From Subtercola boreus (GTDB lineage: Bacteria > Actinomycetota > Actinomycetes > Actinomycetales > Microbacteriaceae), in contig NZ_NBXD01000007.1 of NCBI RefSeq assembly GCF_003399645.1, forward strand, positions 124,001-188,000: a stretch of 64,000 bases of DNA. Direction: 5' to 3'. This document shows, one piece after another, positions 25,012 to 32,903 of this stretch. Under the pieces are notes generated by a model that was not told the origin of the DNA, did no database searches, and worked only from the letters and a program-made list of their open reading frames with translations. The stretch's first letter is position 1. The number at the start of each line of letters is the position of its first letter. Made by a program: the position numbers and the translations under genes.

Positions 25012-25752
25012 ATGCCCGCTCCCGACTATGCCGTACCCGCCCTCGACAAGGCGCTCGATGTTCTCGAGTTGCTCGCCGACAGCGATGCGGGGCTGACGCA
25101 GGCCGAGATCGCCGGTGGAATCGGGCGGAGCGCCACGCAGATCTTCCGCGTGCTGACGACGCTCGAGCGCCGCGGGTACCTCTTTCGCGATCGGCAGTCG
25201 GGCGTCTACCGGCTGTCGACGCGGCTGTTCGACCTCGCGCACCGGCAGGAGCCGCTGCGCTCCCTCATCGCGGCCGCACACCCGCCGATGCGGGCGCTCG
25301 CCGAGCAGACCCGGTCGTCGTGCAACCTCAGCGTGCTCGATGCGGGCCGGATGCGGGTGGTCGCGCAGGTGGTGAGCCCGAGCGACTTCGGGTTCCAGGT
25401 GCGGGTGGGAGCGCTGTTCGACGTCGAGACGACGGCTTCGGGACTGGTGCAGCTGGCGTTTGCGGGCGCTGGTGCGGGCGCGGGGCGCCCCTCGCGCTCC
25501 GACCTCGCCGCGATCGTCGCCCGCGGTTTTCTCGAGCAACCGGATGCCCTGCAACCGGGTGTCACCGACATCGTGTTTCCCGTGCTGGAGCCCCGCCGAT
25601 CATCCGCGAGCCTGACCGATCGCGCGATCGCCGTGCTGACGGTGCCGTATGTCGCCACGAGTTTCAGCGAACGCACCAGCGATTCCGTGCGCGAGCACGC
25701 CGCGGTTGCAGCCGGCGAGATTGCTGAGCGTCTGCTCGGTGCCAGGCCATGA
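25012..25752 (+). CDS. IclR-family transcriptional regulator 1
   Basis: 246-aa regulator with an N-terminal winged helix (residues about 5-65: ALDKALDVLELLADSDAGLTQ, then RSATQIFRVLTTLERRGYL). A C-terminal ligand-binding domain follows, with the usual RSSCNLSVLDAGRMRVVAQV and the VFPVLEP strand. A short Ala-Gly stretch (GAGAGAG) interrupts the effector domain. It lies 8 bp after the SAHH-like gene and probably controls that gene and the divergent nucleoside hydrolase through the palindrome at 23768-23794. The effector is unknown, possibly a nucleoside or homocysteine-linked compound. Confidence 0.9.
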   Translation: MPAPDYAVPALDKALDVLELLADSDAGLTQAEIAGGIGRSATQIFRVLTTLERRGYLFRDRQSGVYRLSTRLFDLAHRQEPLRSLIAAAHPPMRALAEQTRSSCNLSVLDAGRMRVVAQVVSPSDFGFQVRVGALFDVETTASGLVQLAFAGAGAGAGRPSRSDLAAIVARGFLEQPDALQPGVTDIVFPVLEPRRSSASLTDRAIAVLTVPYVATSFSERTSDSVREHAAVAAGEIAERLLGARP

Positions 25753-25860
25753 ATCGGGCCCGCCGAAACGCGGTCGTCATCGGTTGGCGATAGATTGTGT
25801 GTTGCTCGGTGGATGCCGGGACGCAATGAGGCTGTCGGCCTCGCATTCTGAGGAGAGCAC

Positions 25861-26982
25861 ATGTCAGATCGAGGCGAAGAGTACTTTCTGAGCGGTACAG
25901 ACATCAGCATCAGCGCCCTGCCGAAGGTGTCGCTGCACGATCACCTCGACGGTGGCCTGCGGCCCGGGACCATCGTCGAGCTGGCGGAATCGATCGGGTT
26001 CGAGCTGCCGGCGGCGACCGCTGACGAACTCGGCGAATGGTTCGAGACCAGCGCCGATTCTGGGTCGCTCGTGGCATACCTGAAGACCTTCGACGTGACG
26101 ACAGCGGTGATGCAGAACCGTGAGGGCCTGACCCGCGTCGCCCGCGAGTTCGTGCAAGACCTGGCACTCGACGGCGTCATCTATGGCGAAGTGCGCTGGG
26201 CGCCCGAGCAGCACCTCACCGCCGGGCTGACCCTCGACGAGACGGTCGAGGCGGTGCAGGCGGGTATCGAGCAGGGTATCGACGATGCGCTCGCCGGGGG
26301 GCGCGTCATCCGTGTCGGGCAGCTCGTGACGGCCATGCGACACGCCGACCGTGCAATGGAGATCGCGGAGCTGGCCGTTCGGCACCGCGACCGCGGCGTC
26401 GTCGGCTTCGACATCGCCGGGGCCGAGCTCGGCTTTCCGGCGGGCAATCACCGGGGGGCGTTCGACTACCTGGCGCACGAGTACTTTCCGGTCACGGTTC
26501 ATGCGGGGGAGGCCGACGGGCTCGACAGCATCCGGGGCGCCCTGTTCGACGGCCGCGCGCTGCGCCTTGGACACGGTGTGCGCCTCGCCGAAGACATCAC
26601 GATCGAGCGCCAGGACGACGAAAGCACCTACGTGACCCTCGGGGGGCTGTCGCAGTGGGTGAAGGACCGCGAGATCACGCTCGAACTGTCGCCGTCGTCG
26701 AACCTCCAGACGGGTGCGGTCGAGCGGTGGGGCGACCAGCTCGCCGATCATCCGTTCGACCTGCTCTACCAGCTCGGCTTCAAGGTCACGGTGAACACCG
26801 ACAATCGGCTGATGAGCAACACCACCGTCAGTCGCGAGCTCGCCCTGCTGTCTGACGTCTTTGACTACGACCTCACCGACCTCGAAACCTTCCAATTGAA
26901 TGCTGCGGCAGCGACCTTCCTTCCGTTGGAAGACCGGGAGGAGCTCGCCGACGTCATCTCCGAGGGCTTCGACGAGGCCTAG
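25861..26982 (+). CDS. add: Adenosine deaminase
   Basis: Deaminates adenosine-type nucleosides to inosine-type products. Amidohydrolase fold, 373 aa. Metal-binding HDHLDGG lies near residue 26, FDIAGAELGF in mid-protein, VTVHAGEADG and LGHGVRLAEDI carry further metal-site and catalytic His residues, and TVNTDNRLMSNT the final Asp. ATG 25861 has AGGAG five bases upstream. A 108-bp gap from the IclR gene leaves room for a separate promoter. The two PTS genes follow within 5 and 42 bp. The substrate may be wider than adenosine; some family members act on SAH or methylthioadenosine, which would fit the SAHH-like neighbour. Confidence 0.93.
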   Translation: MSDRGEEYFLSGTDISISALPKVSLHDHLDGGLRPGTIVELAESIGFELPAATADELGEWFETSADSGSLVAYLKTFDVTTAVMQNREGLTRVAREFVQDLALDGVIYGEVRWAPEQHLTAGLTLDETVEAVQAGIEQGIDDALAGGRVIRVGQLVTAMRHADRAMEIAELAVRHRDRGVVGFDIAGAELGFPAGNHRGAFDYLAHEYFPVTVHAGEADGLDSIRGALFDGRALRLGHGVRLAEDITIERQDDESTYVTLGGLSQWVKDREITLELSPSSNLQTGAVERWGDQLADHPFDLLYQLGFKVTVNTDNRLMSNTTVSRELALLSDVFDYDLTDLETFQLNAAAATFLPLEDREELADVISEGFDEA

Positions 26983-26987
26983 CGCTC

Positions 26988-27428
26988 ATGCTCACCCTGC
27001 CCGATTCCGCGATTCTGCTCGGCCGCGATGCGCGCGACTGGCGGGGTGCGGTGCTGCTGGCGGGTGAGGCGCTCGAGGCCGCCGGCCTGACGGAGCCGGA
27101 GTACGGTCCGCGCATGGTGTCGATGGTGGAGGAGTTCGGCGCCTACATCGTGATCGCGCCGGGGTTGGCGCTTGCGCACGCGCGGCCGGGGCCCGATGTT
27201 CTGCACTCCGGTATGGCGGTGGTGACCTTGGCCGAGCCGGTCGTGTTCGGGCATCCGTACAACGATCCGGTGTCGGTCGTGATCGGTCTGGCCGTCATCA
27301 CTGCCGATGAGCATGTCGGCGGTATCGCCGAGCTGGCGAATGTGTTCAACGACCCGACCGCGATCGAGCGACTCGCGAACGCCGGGTCGATCGCCGATGT
27401 GAGGGCGCTGTTCCGTGGCAGCGAGTAG
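26988..27428 (+). CDS. PTS EIIA domain protein (mannitol/fructose/ascorbate superfamily)
   Basis: Stand-alone phosphotransferase EIIA protein, 146 aa, of the PTS_EIIA_2 type. The phosphorylatable His is in GLALAHARPG near residue 64. VVTLAEPVVFGHPYNDPVSVVIGLA and IAELANVFNDPTAIERL complete the fold, closest in character to the ascorbate-type (UlaC) group. It lies only 5 bp after add, so it is co-translated with the deaminase. It would receive phosphate from HPr and pass it to the EIIB encoded next. No EIIC permease gene is in the cluster. Confidence 0.88.
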   Translation: MLTLPDSAILLGRDARDWRGAVLLAGEALEAAGLTEPEYGPRMVSMVEEFGAYIVIAPGLALAHARPGPDVLHSGMAVVTLAEPVVFGHPYNDPVSVVIGLAVITADEHVGGIAELANVFNDPTAIERLANAGSIADVRALFRGSE

Positions 27429-27470
27429 GCGAGTATCGTCAGCAGCGGAGCGACCCGGCAGGAGTGTGAA

Positions 27471-27743
27471 ATGAAGATCGTGGCCATCTGCGGAGCAGGC
27501 GTCGGAACGTCGGGCATCCTGAAGGTGAATGCCGAGCGGGCGCTCGCGCGGCTCGATATCGAGGCCGAGGTGACGGCTGCCGACGTGGGCAGTGTCGCGA
27601 TCGCCGCAGCGGATGCGCAGGTCATCCTGACGTCGCCGGAGTTCGTCGAGCGGCTCGGCAAGACGAATGCCGATGTGATCGTCGTGCAGAATTACTTCGA
27701 TGTCGATGAGCTGACGGCGAAGCTCGAGGGCGCACTGGGATGA
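27471..27743 (+). CDS. PTS EIIB protein (ascorbate/lactose-type fold)
   Basis: Small 90-aa EIIB component. The phosphocysteine loop is ICGAGVGTS, with Cys8 in the P-loop-like turn after the first strand; DVGSVAIAAADAQVILTSPEF and VIVVQNYFDVDEL follow. GGAGTG lies just before ATG 27471. It lies 42 bp after the EIIA gene in the same direction. Without an EIIC it may serve a permease encoded elsewhere, or the pair may signal phosphorylation state to a regulator. The next gene is on the other strand, so the add-EIIA-EIIB operon ends here. Confidence 0.88.
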   Translation: MKIVAICGAGVGTSGILKVNAERALARLDIEAEVTAADVGSVAIAAADAQVILTSPEFVERLGKTNADVIVVQNYFDVDELTAKLEGALG

Positions 27744-27756
27744 GCGGGGCTCGCCT

Positions 27757-28626
27757 CTAGCGGCCCGCCCGGTCGGCCAGTGCGAGGTCTGCCGAGATGT
27801 CGGCGGCGGTCTGTTGCAGGGACGGCAGAAACCTCTCACGGATGGACTCGCTGGTGCCGGACGACGCTGCCGTGGAGATGTTGATCGCCGCGACGACGGC
27901 TCCGCTGCCATCGCGGAGGGGCGCCGCGATGGAGCGCAGCCCCGGCTCGAGCTCCTGGTCGACGACGGCCCAGCCGTGGCTGCGCACCGCGTCGAGTTCG
28001 GCGATGAGCGCACCCTCTGACACCACCGTGCGCTCAGTCAGCGCCTGGAGTTTGACGTCGTGCAGATAGCTCGACAGGGCATCCGGAGCCAGCCCGGCGA
28101 GCAGCACGCGGCCCATGGATGTCGCGTAGGCGGGCAGCCGGGTGCCGAGGTTGATGCCCACCGACATGATGCGGTGCGTCGGAACCCGCACGATGTAGAC
28201 GATGTCGGAACCGTCGAGGATGGCAGCCGACGTCGCCTCGCCGATGGAGTGGGAGAGCTCTTCGAGATGTGGCTGCGCCACCTCCGGCAGGGTGATGCCG
28301 GAAAGGTAGCTGAAGCCGAGTTCGAGCACCTTCGCGGTGAGGGCGAAGTTGCGGCCGTCGCTTCGCACATACCCCAGCTCGATGAGGGTCATCAGGAAAC
28401 GACGGGTGGTCGCGCGCGTCAGCCCGGTGGCCCGCGCGATGTCGCTCAGCGTCATCAGCGGCTGGTCGGCTCCGAAGACGCGGATGACGCTCAGCCCCCG
28501 GGCGAGTGACTGCACGAACCCGCTGCTCGGCCCGGGCAGGTCGTTGGACAGGGAACCGGCGGCGGCATCCGGGGCGGCATCGGGGGTCGGGCGGTTCGTG
28601 GTGCCGACCGGCCCGTCGTTCGTCAT
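27757..28626 (-). CDS. IclR-family transcriptional regulator 2 (PcaR/PobR-like)
   Basis: 289-aa regulator with about 35 Pro/Ala-rich residues before the winged helix (FVQSLARGLSVIRVFGADQPLMTLSDIARATGLTRATTRRFL region, residues 37-80). The effector domain has SAAILDGSDIVYIVRVPTHRIMSV, RLPAYATSMGRVLLAGL and GAVVAAINIST. By sequence style it resembles the PcaR/PcaU branch that senses aromatic or ketoadipate compounds. However, it is translationally coupled (ATGA) to the mutase of the punA operon, pointing to nucleoside- or sugar-phosphate-linked control. Convergent with the PTS operon, 13 bp apart. Confidence 0.9.
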   Translation of the reverse strand: MTNDGPVGTTNRPTPDAAPDAAAGSLSNDLPGPSSGFVQSLARGLSVIRVFGADQPLMTLSDIARATGLTRATTRRFLMTLIELGYVRSDGRNFALTAKVLELGFSYLSGITLPEVAQPHLEELSHSIGEATSAAILDGSDIVYIVRVPTHRIMSVGINLGTRLPAYATSMGRVLLAGLAPDALSSYLHDVKLQALTERTVVSEGALIAELDAVRSHGWAVVDQELEPGLRSIAAPLRDGSGAVVAAINISTAASSGTSESIRERFLPSLQQTAADISADLALADRAGR

Positions 28627-30392
28627 GACACCAGCTCGCGCATTCCGGCCTCGAGCGCAGCCAGCCGGGCGGCGACCGTCTTCTTTCGCTTGTCGAGCTT
28701 GCCGGCCGAACTCGAGGCGTCGAGGTAGACCTTGAGCTTCGGCTCCGTGCCGCTCGGGCGCACCATGATGCGCGACCCGTCTGCCATCCGGATGCGGAGG
28801 ATGTCGCTGGGCGGCAGTTCGGCGGAACCGCCCGCGAGGTCGTCGATGCCGGCCACCTGCACCCCGCCGATGTTGGTGGGGGGTGTGGACCGGAGTCTCT
28901 TCATGACGGTGTCGATCAGGCTGAGGTCGGTGACCCGCAGGGCGATCTGCACGGAGCCGAAGTGGCCGAACCGTTCGCTGAAGCGGTCGAGCTGGTCGAG
29001 CAGGGTGTAGCCGTCGACGGCGAGGTCGCTCGCGAGGGTGAGCAGCGCGACCGCGGCCGAGATGCCGTCCTTGTCGCGCACGGTGTCGGGGTTCACCAGG
29101 TAGCCGAGAGCCTCTTCGTAGCCGAAGATGAGGCCAGGGACCCGGGAGACCCACTTGAAGCCGGTCAGCGTCTCCTGGAAGCGGAGACCGTAGGCCGCGG
29201 CGACGGCCGCCAGGGCGGGGGACGAGACGCAGGAGGTGGCGAGGGTCGCGGGTGGTGCAGCTGAGGGGACGGCGCGAGAGCCGGCGGTTGCGGGCCCGGC
29301 TCGCCGGGTATCCCGCTCGCCGTCTCGCATCCTGGCTGCATGGGCCTCGGCCACCCGCCAGCCCAGCAGGGCGCCCACCTCGTTGCCGCTCAACCGCCGA
29401 AAGCCTGACGCGCTGCCGCTGTCGGGTACGGCGATGGCGAGGCGGTCGGCGTCGGGGTCGTTCGCGATGACGAGCTGCGCACCGCCGGATCGTGCTTCGG
29501 CGAAGGCGAGGTCGAGAGCGCCGGGCTCTTCGGGGTTCGGGAACGACACGGTGGGGAACCGGGCATCGGGCATGATCTGCGAGGCGACCACGTCGGGCTC
29601 GATGAAGCCGGCCCGGCCCAGCACGCGGGCCAGCGTCTCCCAGCCCACCCCGTGCATCGCCGTGTAGACGGTGCGCGGCTGTGCTCCGATCTCTGCCGCG
29701 GGCAGCCAGCACACCGCGGCCGTCTCGGCGACGTAGGCCTCGAAGACGGATTCGGGGGCGAGCTCGTACCCCTCCGACCGCGTCAGTTCGGCGACAGAGC
29801 CCCGGGCTGCGACCCGGAGGATGTGCGCCTCGATCTCCTCGTCGACCGGCGAGACGATCTGCGAGCCCCGGTCGGCGCCCCCGAGATAGACCTTGTACCC
29901 GTTGTCGTTCGGGGGATTGTGCGATGCGGTGACCATCACGCCGGCCGTCGCGTCGAGGTGGCGCACGGCGAAGGCGACGAGCGGTGTGGGCAGCATGCGG
30001 GGCAGCAGCACGGCGCGCAGACCTGCGCCGGCGAACAGCTCGGCAGAGTCGCGGGCGAACACGTCGGAATTCTTTCGGCCGTCGTAGCCGATCACGACGG
30101 AGGGGGTCTCGCCGGGCGCGGCCCGCTCGAGCAGGTACTCTGCGAGCCCCCGTGCGGCCTGCGCCACCAGCACCCTGTTCATGCGGTTGGGCCCGGCAGC
30201 GATTGCGCCGCGGAGGCCGGCCGTGCCGAAGGTCAGCCGCCCGTCGAAGCGGTCGGCCAGTTCGCTCACGGCCTGTTCGTCGTCGCCCTCGGCCGCGGCG
30301 ACGAGCGCGGTCAGCTCTGCTCGCGTCTCCTCGTCGGGGTCTTGGGCGATCCAGTCGTGGGCGGCGGTGCTCAGTTCGCCGCGCGCGCTCAC
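28623..30392 (-). CDS. Phospho-sugar mutase (phosphoglucomutase/phosphomannomutase family)
   Basis: Interconverts sugar 1- and 6- (or 5-) phosphates. Its position after purine nucleoside phosphorylase suggests it processes ribose-1-phosphate. The 589-aa product carries the four family motifs: phospho-Ser loop VTASHNPPNDNGYKVY, metal loop NDPDADRLAIA, sugar loop FGYEEALGY and phosphate-binding RPSGTEPKLK. An unusual insertion of about 40 residues, rich in Arg, Ala, Pro and Thr, lies before the ETLTGFKW segment. The start is GTG 30392, overlapping the punA stop (GTGA); the stop overlaps the IclR start (ATGA). Exact sugar preference unresolved. Confidence 0.92.
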   Translation of the reverse strand: MSARGELSTAAHDWIAQDPDEETRAELTALVAAAEGDDEQAVSELADRFDGRLTFGTAGLRGAIAAGPNRMNRVLVAQAARGLAEYLLERAAPGETPSVVIGYDGRKNSDVFARDSAELFAGAGLRAVLLPRMLPTPLVAFAVRHLDATAGVMVTASHNPPNDNGYKVYLGGADRGSQIVSPVDEEIEAHILRVAARGSVAELTRSEGYELAPESVFEAYVAETAAVCWLPAAEIGAQPRTVYTAMHGVGWETLARVLGRAGFIEPDVVASQIMPDARFPTVSFPNPEEPGALDLAFAEARSGGAQLVIANDPDADRLAIAVPDSGSASGFRRLSGNEVGALLGWRVAEAHAARMRDGERDTRRAGPATAGSRAVPSAAPPATLATSCVSSPALAAVAAAYGLRFQETLTGFKWVSRVPGLIFGYEEALGYLVNPDTVRDKDGISAAVALLTLASDLAVDGYTLLDQLDRFSERFGHFGSVQIALRVTDLSLIDTVMKRLRSTPPTNIGGVQVAGIDDLAGGSAELPPSDILRIRMADGSRIMVRPSGTEPKLKVYLDASSSAGKLDKRKKTVAARLAALEAGMRELVS

Positions 30393-31225
30393 AGGGCCGC
30401 CACGATGCGCGCGAGCAGGGCGCTGATGACGGGCTCGGCCTGCTGGCCGGCCTCGATGACCTCCCTGTGCGACAGGGGCGTCTTCTGGATGCCGGCGGCC
30501 AGGTTGGTGATCAGCGACATCCCGAGCACCTCCATGCCTGCCTCGCGGGCCGCGATGGCCTCCAGCGCGGTCGACATGCCGACGATGTGACCGCCGATGG
30601 CCTTGGCCATCTGCACCTCGGCGGGAGTCTCGTAGTGCGGACCGCGGAACTGCACGTAGACGCCCTCGTCGAGCTGGGCATCCACTTCGCGGGCGATGTC
30701 GCGCAGTCGCTTCGCGTACAGGTCGGTGAGGTCGATGAAGGTCGCGCCTTCGAGCGGGGAGTCTGCGGTGAGGTTGATGTGGTCGCTGATGAGCACGGGG
30801 CTCCCCGGCTTCCAGGTCTCGCGGATGCCGCCGGCCCCGTTCGTGAGGATCATGACGGAGGCGCCCGTAGCGGCCGCCGTGCGGACGCTGTGCACCACCC
30901 GGCGCACGCCGTGGCTCTCGTAGTAGTGGGTGCGGGCGCCGATGACGAGCGCGTGTTTGCCGTTCGGCAGTAGCACAGAGCGGAGCGACCCGACGTGGCC
31001 GACGACGGCCGGCGCACTGAACCCCACGATCTCGGTCGCGGGGATGGTCGCGACCGTCTCGCCGATGAGATCGGCCGCGCGCGCCCACCCGCTACCCAGG
31101 GTGAGGGCGATGTCGTGGTGGGAGACGCCACTCCTCTCGGCGATCTGCTCCGCGGCTTCGCGGGCGATGTCGAAGGGGCTGACGCCGAGCTGGTCGAGGG
31201 GATTCGGGGTGGGGACTGTTGACAT
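30389..31225 (-). CDS. punA: Purine nucleoside phosphorylase (trimeric type)
   Basis: Phosphorolyses inosine and guanosine to base and ribose-1-phosphate. Motifs are ALTLGSGWA (phosphate loop), RTHYYESHGVRRVVH, NGAGGIRETWKPGSPVLISDHINLT, FRGPHYETPAEVQM and GMSTALEAIAAREAGMEVLG, all typical of the low-molecular-mass trimeric enzyme. The length is 278 aa. ATG 31225 sits 6 nt after TACAGT. It is the first gene of a minus-strand operon with the mutase and IclR regulator 2, so the product sugar phosphate is passed directly to the mutase. Confidence 0.96.
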   Translation of the reverse strand: MSTVPTPNPLDQLGVSPFDIAREAAEQIAERSGVSHHDIALTLGSGWARAADLIGETVATIPATEIVGFSAPAVVGHVGSLRSVLLPNGKHALVIGARTHYYESHGVRRVVHSVRTAAATGASVMILTNGAGGIRETWKPGSPVLISDHINLTADSPLEGATFIDLTDLYAKRLRDIAREVDAQLDEGVYVQFRGPHYETPAEVQMAKAIGGHIVGMSTALEAIAAREAGMEVLGMSLITNLAAGIQKTPLSHREVIEAGQQAEPVISALLARIVAAL

Positions 31226-31231
31226 GCCTTT

Positions 31232-31237
31232 ACTGTA
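31232..31237 (-). promoter_or_regulatory. -10 box (TACAGT) for leaderless punA mRNA
   Basis: Minus-strand TACAGT lies 6 nt before ATG 31225. Just upstream is GTGTTAAC, a partly palindromic AT-rich stretch that could hold an operator. Confidence 0.45.
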
Positions 31238-31319
31238 GTTAACACAATCGTCATCTCCCGCGCCCTTCGGCAACCTGTGGAGTTTGTCGGCAGCTGAGCC
31301 GCTGGGGAAGAATAGACGC

Positions 31320-32753
31320 ATGGCCTATGAGTTCGAGCGCAAGCAGAGAATCACCGTTCTTGGCGGAGGCCCCGGCGGGTACGAAGCAGCGATAGCCGGT
31401 GCGCAGCTGGGTGGCGAGGTAACGCTCGTCGAGCGTGTCGGGGTCGGCGGATCGGCCGTGCTCACCGACGTCGTCCCCTCGAAGACCCTCATCGCGACGG
31501 CCGAGGCCGCAAGCGCCATCGGCGACGCCGCAGACCTCGGCGTTCAGTTCTACAACCGCACCGACACGGGCCGACCGGTCCGGCCGGATGTCGCGGTGAA
31601 CATCGCTGCCGTCAACAAGCGGTTGCTGGGGCTTGCACGCCAGCAGTCCGAAGACATGAAGTCGACGCTGATCCGTTCGGGTGTGCGCATTGTGCAGGGC
31701 GAGGGCCGCCTCGACGGCACCGATGCCGTGATCGTCTCGACGGGGGGCCGGGACGGTGTCGACTTCGACCGCATCGAGGGTGACACGACCGTCATCTCGG
31801 TCGGTGCCAGCCCCCGCATTCTCGCCAGCGCCGTGCCCGATGGTGAACGCATCTTCACCTGGACGCAGCTCTACAACCTCCAGTCGATTCCCGAGCACCT
31901 GATCGTGGTCGGCTCGGGTGTCACCGGGGCCGAGTTCGCTTCGGCCTACACCGCCCTGGGTTCGAAGGTGACGCTCATCTCGAGCCGTGACCAGGTTCTG
32001 CCCGGCGAAGACGCCGATGCCGCGGCCGTCATCGAGAACGTCTTCCGCCGCAACGGGATGACCGTGCTCTCCAAGTCGCGGGCCGATTCTGTCGTCCGTA
32101 CGGAGAACGGGGTCATCGCGACACTGTCCGACGGGCGAACCGTGGAGGGGACGCACTGTCTGATGGCGGTGGGCGCTGTTCCGAACACGAAGGGTATCGG
32201 GCTCGAAGAGGCCGGCATCCAGCTCACCGAATCGGGCCACATCAGGGTCAACCGCGTCGCGCGCACCAGCGTGCCGAGCATCTACGCGGCCGGGGACTGC
32301 ACGACCTTCCTGCCCCTGGCATCCGTCGCCTCGATGCAGGGACGCACGGCGATGTTCCACGCGATGGGCGATGCGGTGAACCCCACCGAGATCCGCAACG
32401 TCGCCTCGAACATCTTCACGCAGCCCGAGATCGCAACGGTCGGCTGGACGCAGCGGCAGATCGAAGAGGGCCTGGCGCAGGGCGACATCTACAAGCTGCC
32501 GCTGTCGGAGAACCCGCGGGCGAAGATGATGGGCATCAAGGACGGTTTCGTCAAGCTGTTCGCGCGCACCGGATCGGGCACCGTGATCGGCGGCGTCGTC
32601 GTGGCACCGAAGGCCTCGGAGCTGATCTTCCCGATCGCCCTCGCCGTGGAGCACCGCCTCACGGTCGACCAGGTCTCGCGGGCGTTCACGGTGTACCCGT
32701 CGCTCACCGGCTCGATCACCGACGCCGCCCGGGCGATGCACATCGTCCTGTAG
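31320..32753 (+). CDS. NAD(P)H-quinone dehydrogenase, LpdA-like flavoprotein
   Basis: FAD-dependent oxidoreductase with the lipoamide-dehydrogenase fold, 477 aa. The FAD motif VLGGGPGGYEAA is at the N-terminus, the NAD motif LIVVGSGVTGAEFASAY in the middle, and IYAAGDCTTFLPLASVASMQGR after it. The active disulfide of true lipoamide dehydrogenase is missing: the segment reads GVGGSAVLTDVVPSKTLIA with no Cys pair. This matches the actinobacterial group of LpdA proteins (such as M. tuberculosis Rv3303c) that reduce quinones instead of lipoamide. ATG 31320 is divergent from punA, 94 bp apart. Confidence 0.9.
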   Translation: MAYEFERKQRITVLGGGPGGYEAAIAGAQLGGEVTLVERVGVGGSAVLTDVVPSKTLIATAEAASAIGDAADLGVQFYNRTDTGRPVRPDVAVNIAAVNKRLLGLARQQSEDMKSTLIRSGVRIVQGEGRLDGTDAVIVSTGGRDGVDFDRIEGDTTVISVGASPRILASAVPDGERIFTWTQLYNLQSIPEHLIVVGSGVTGAEFASAYTALGSKVTLISSRDQVLPGEDADAAAVIENVFRRNGMTVLSKSRADSVVRTENGVIATLSDGRTVEGTHCLMAVGAVPNTKGIGLEEAGIQLTESGHIRVNRVARTSVPSIYAAGDCTTFLPLASVASMQGRTAMFHAMGDAVNPTEIRNVASNIFTQPEIATVGWTQRQIEEGLAQGDIYKLPLSENPRAKMMGIKDGFVKLFARTGSGTVIGGVVVAPKASELIFPIALAVEHRLTVDQVSRAFTVYPSLTGSITDAARAMHIVL

Positions 32754-32903
32754 CGGTCGTTCGTCCTTTCGTGCACAAGGGCTCCGGATGCCCGTGGTTC
32801 TCCACAGGGGTGCGCGACGTCTCCGAACGAGTTAGCCTCATTTCGGGGGCGGGTGTCGTCGCCGTTCGACGGCCTTCTGCGTCGAACGAAGGAACCACCG
32901 CCC

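Noticed and set aside
25861-26982. NTDN instead of NTDD in the adenosine deaminase
   Set aside because: As far as I know the Asn form is common in actinobacterial adenosine deaminases, so it does not by itself signal loss of activity.
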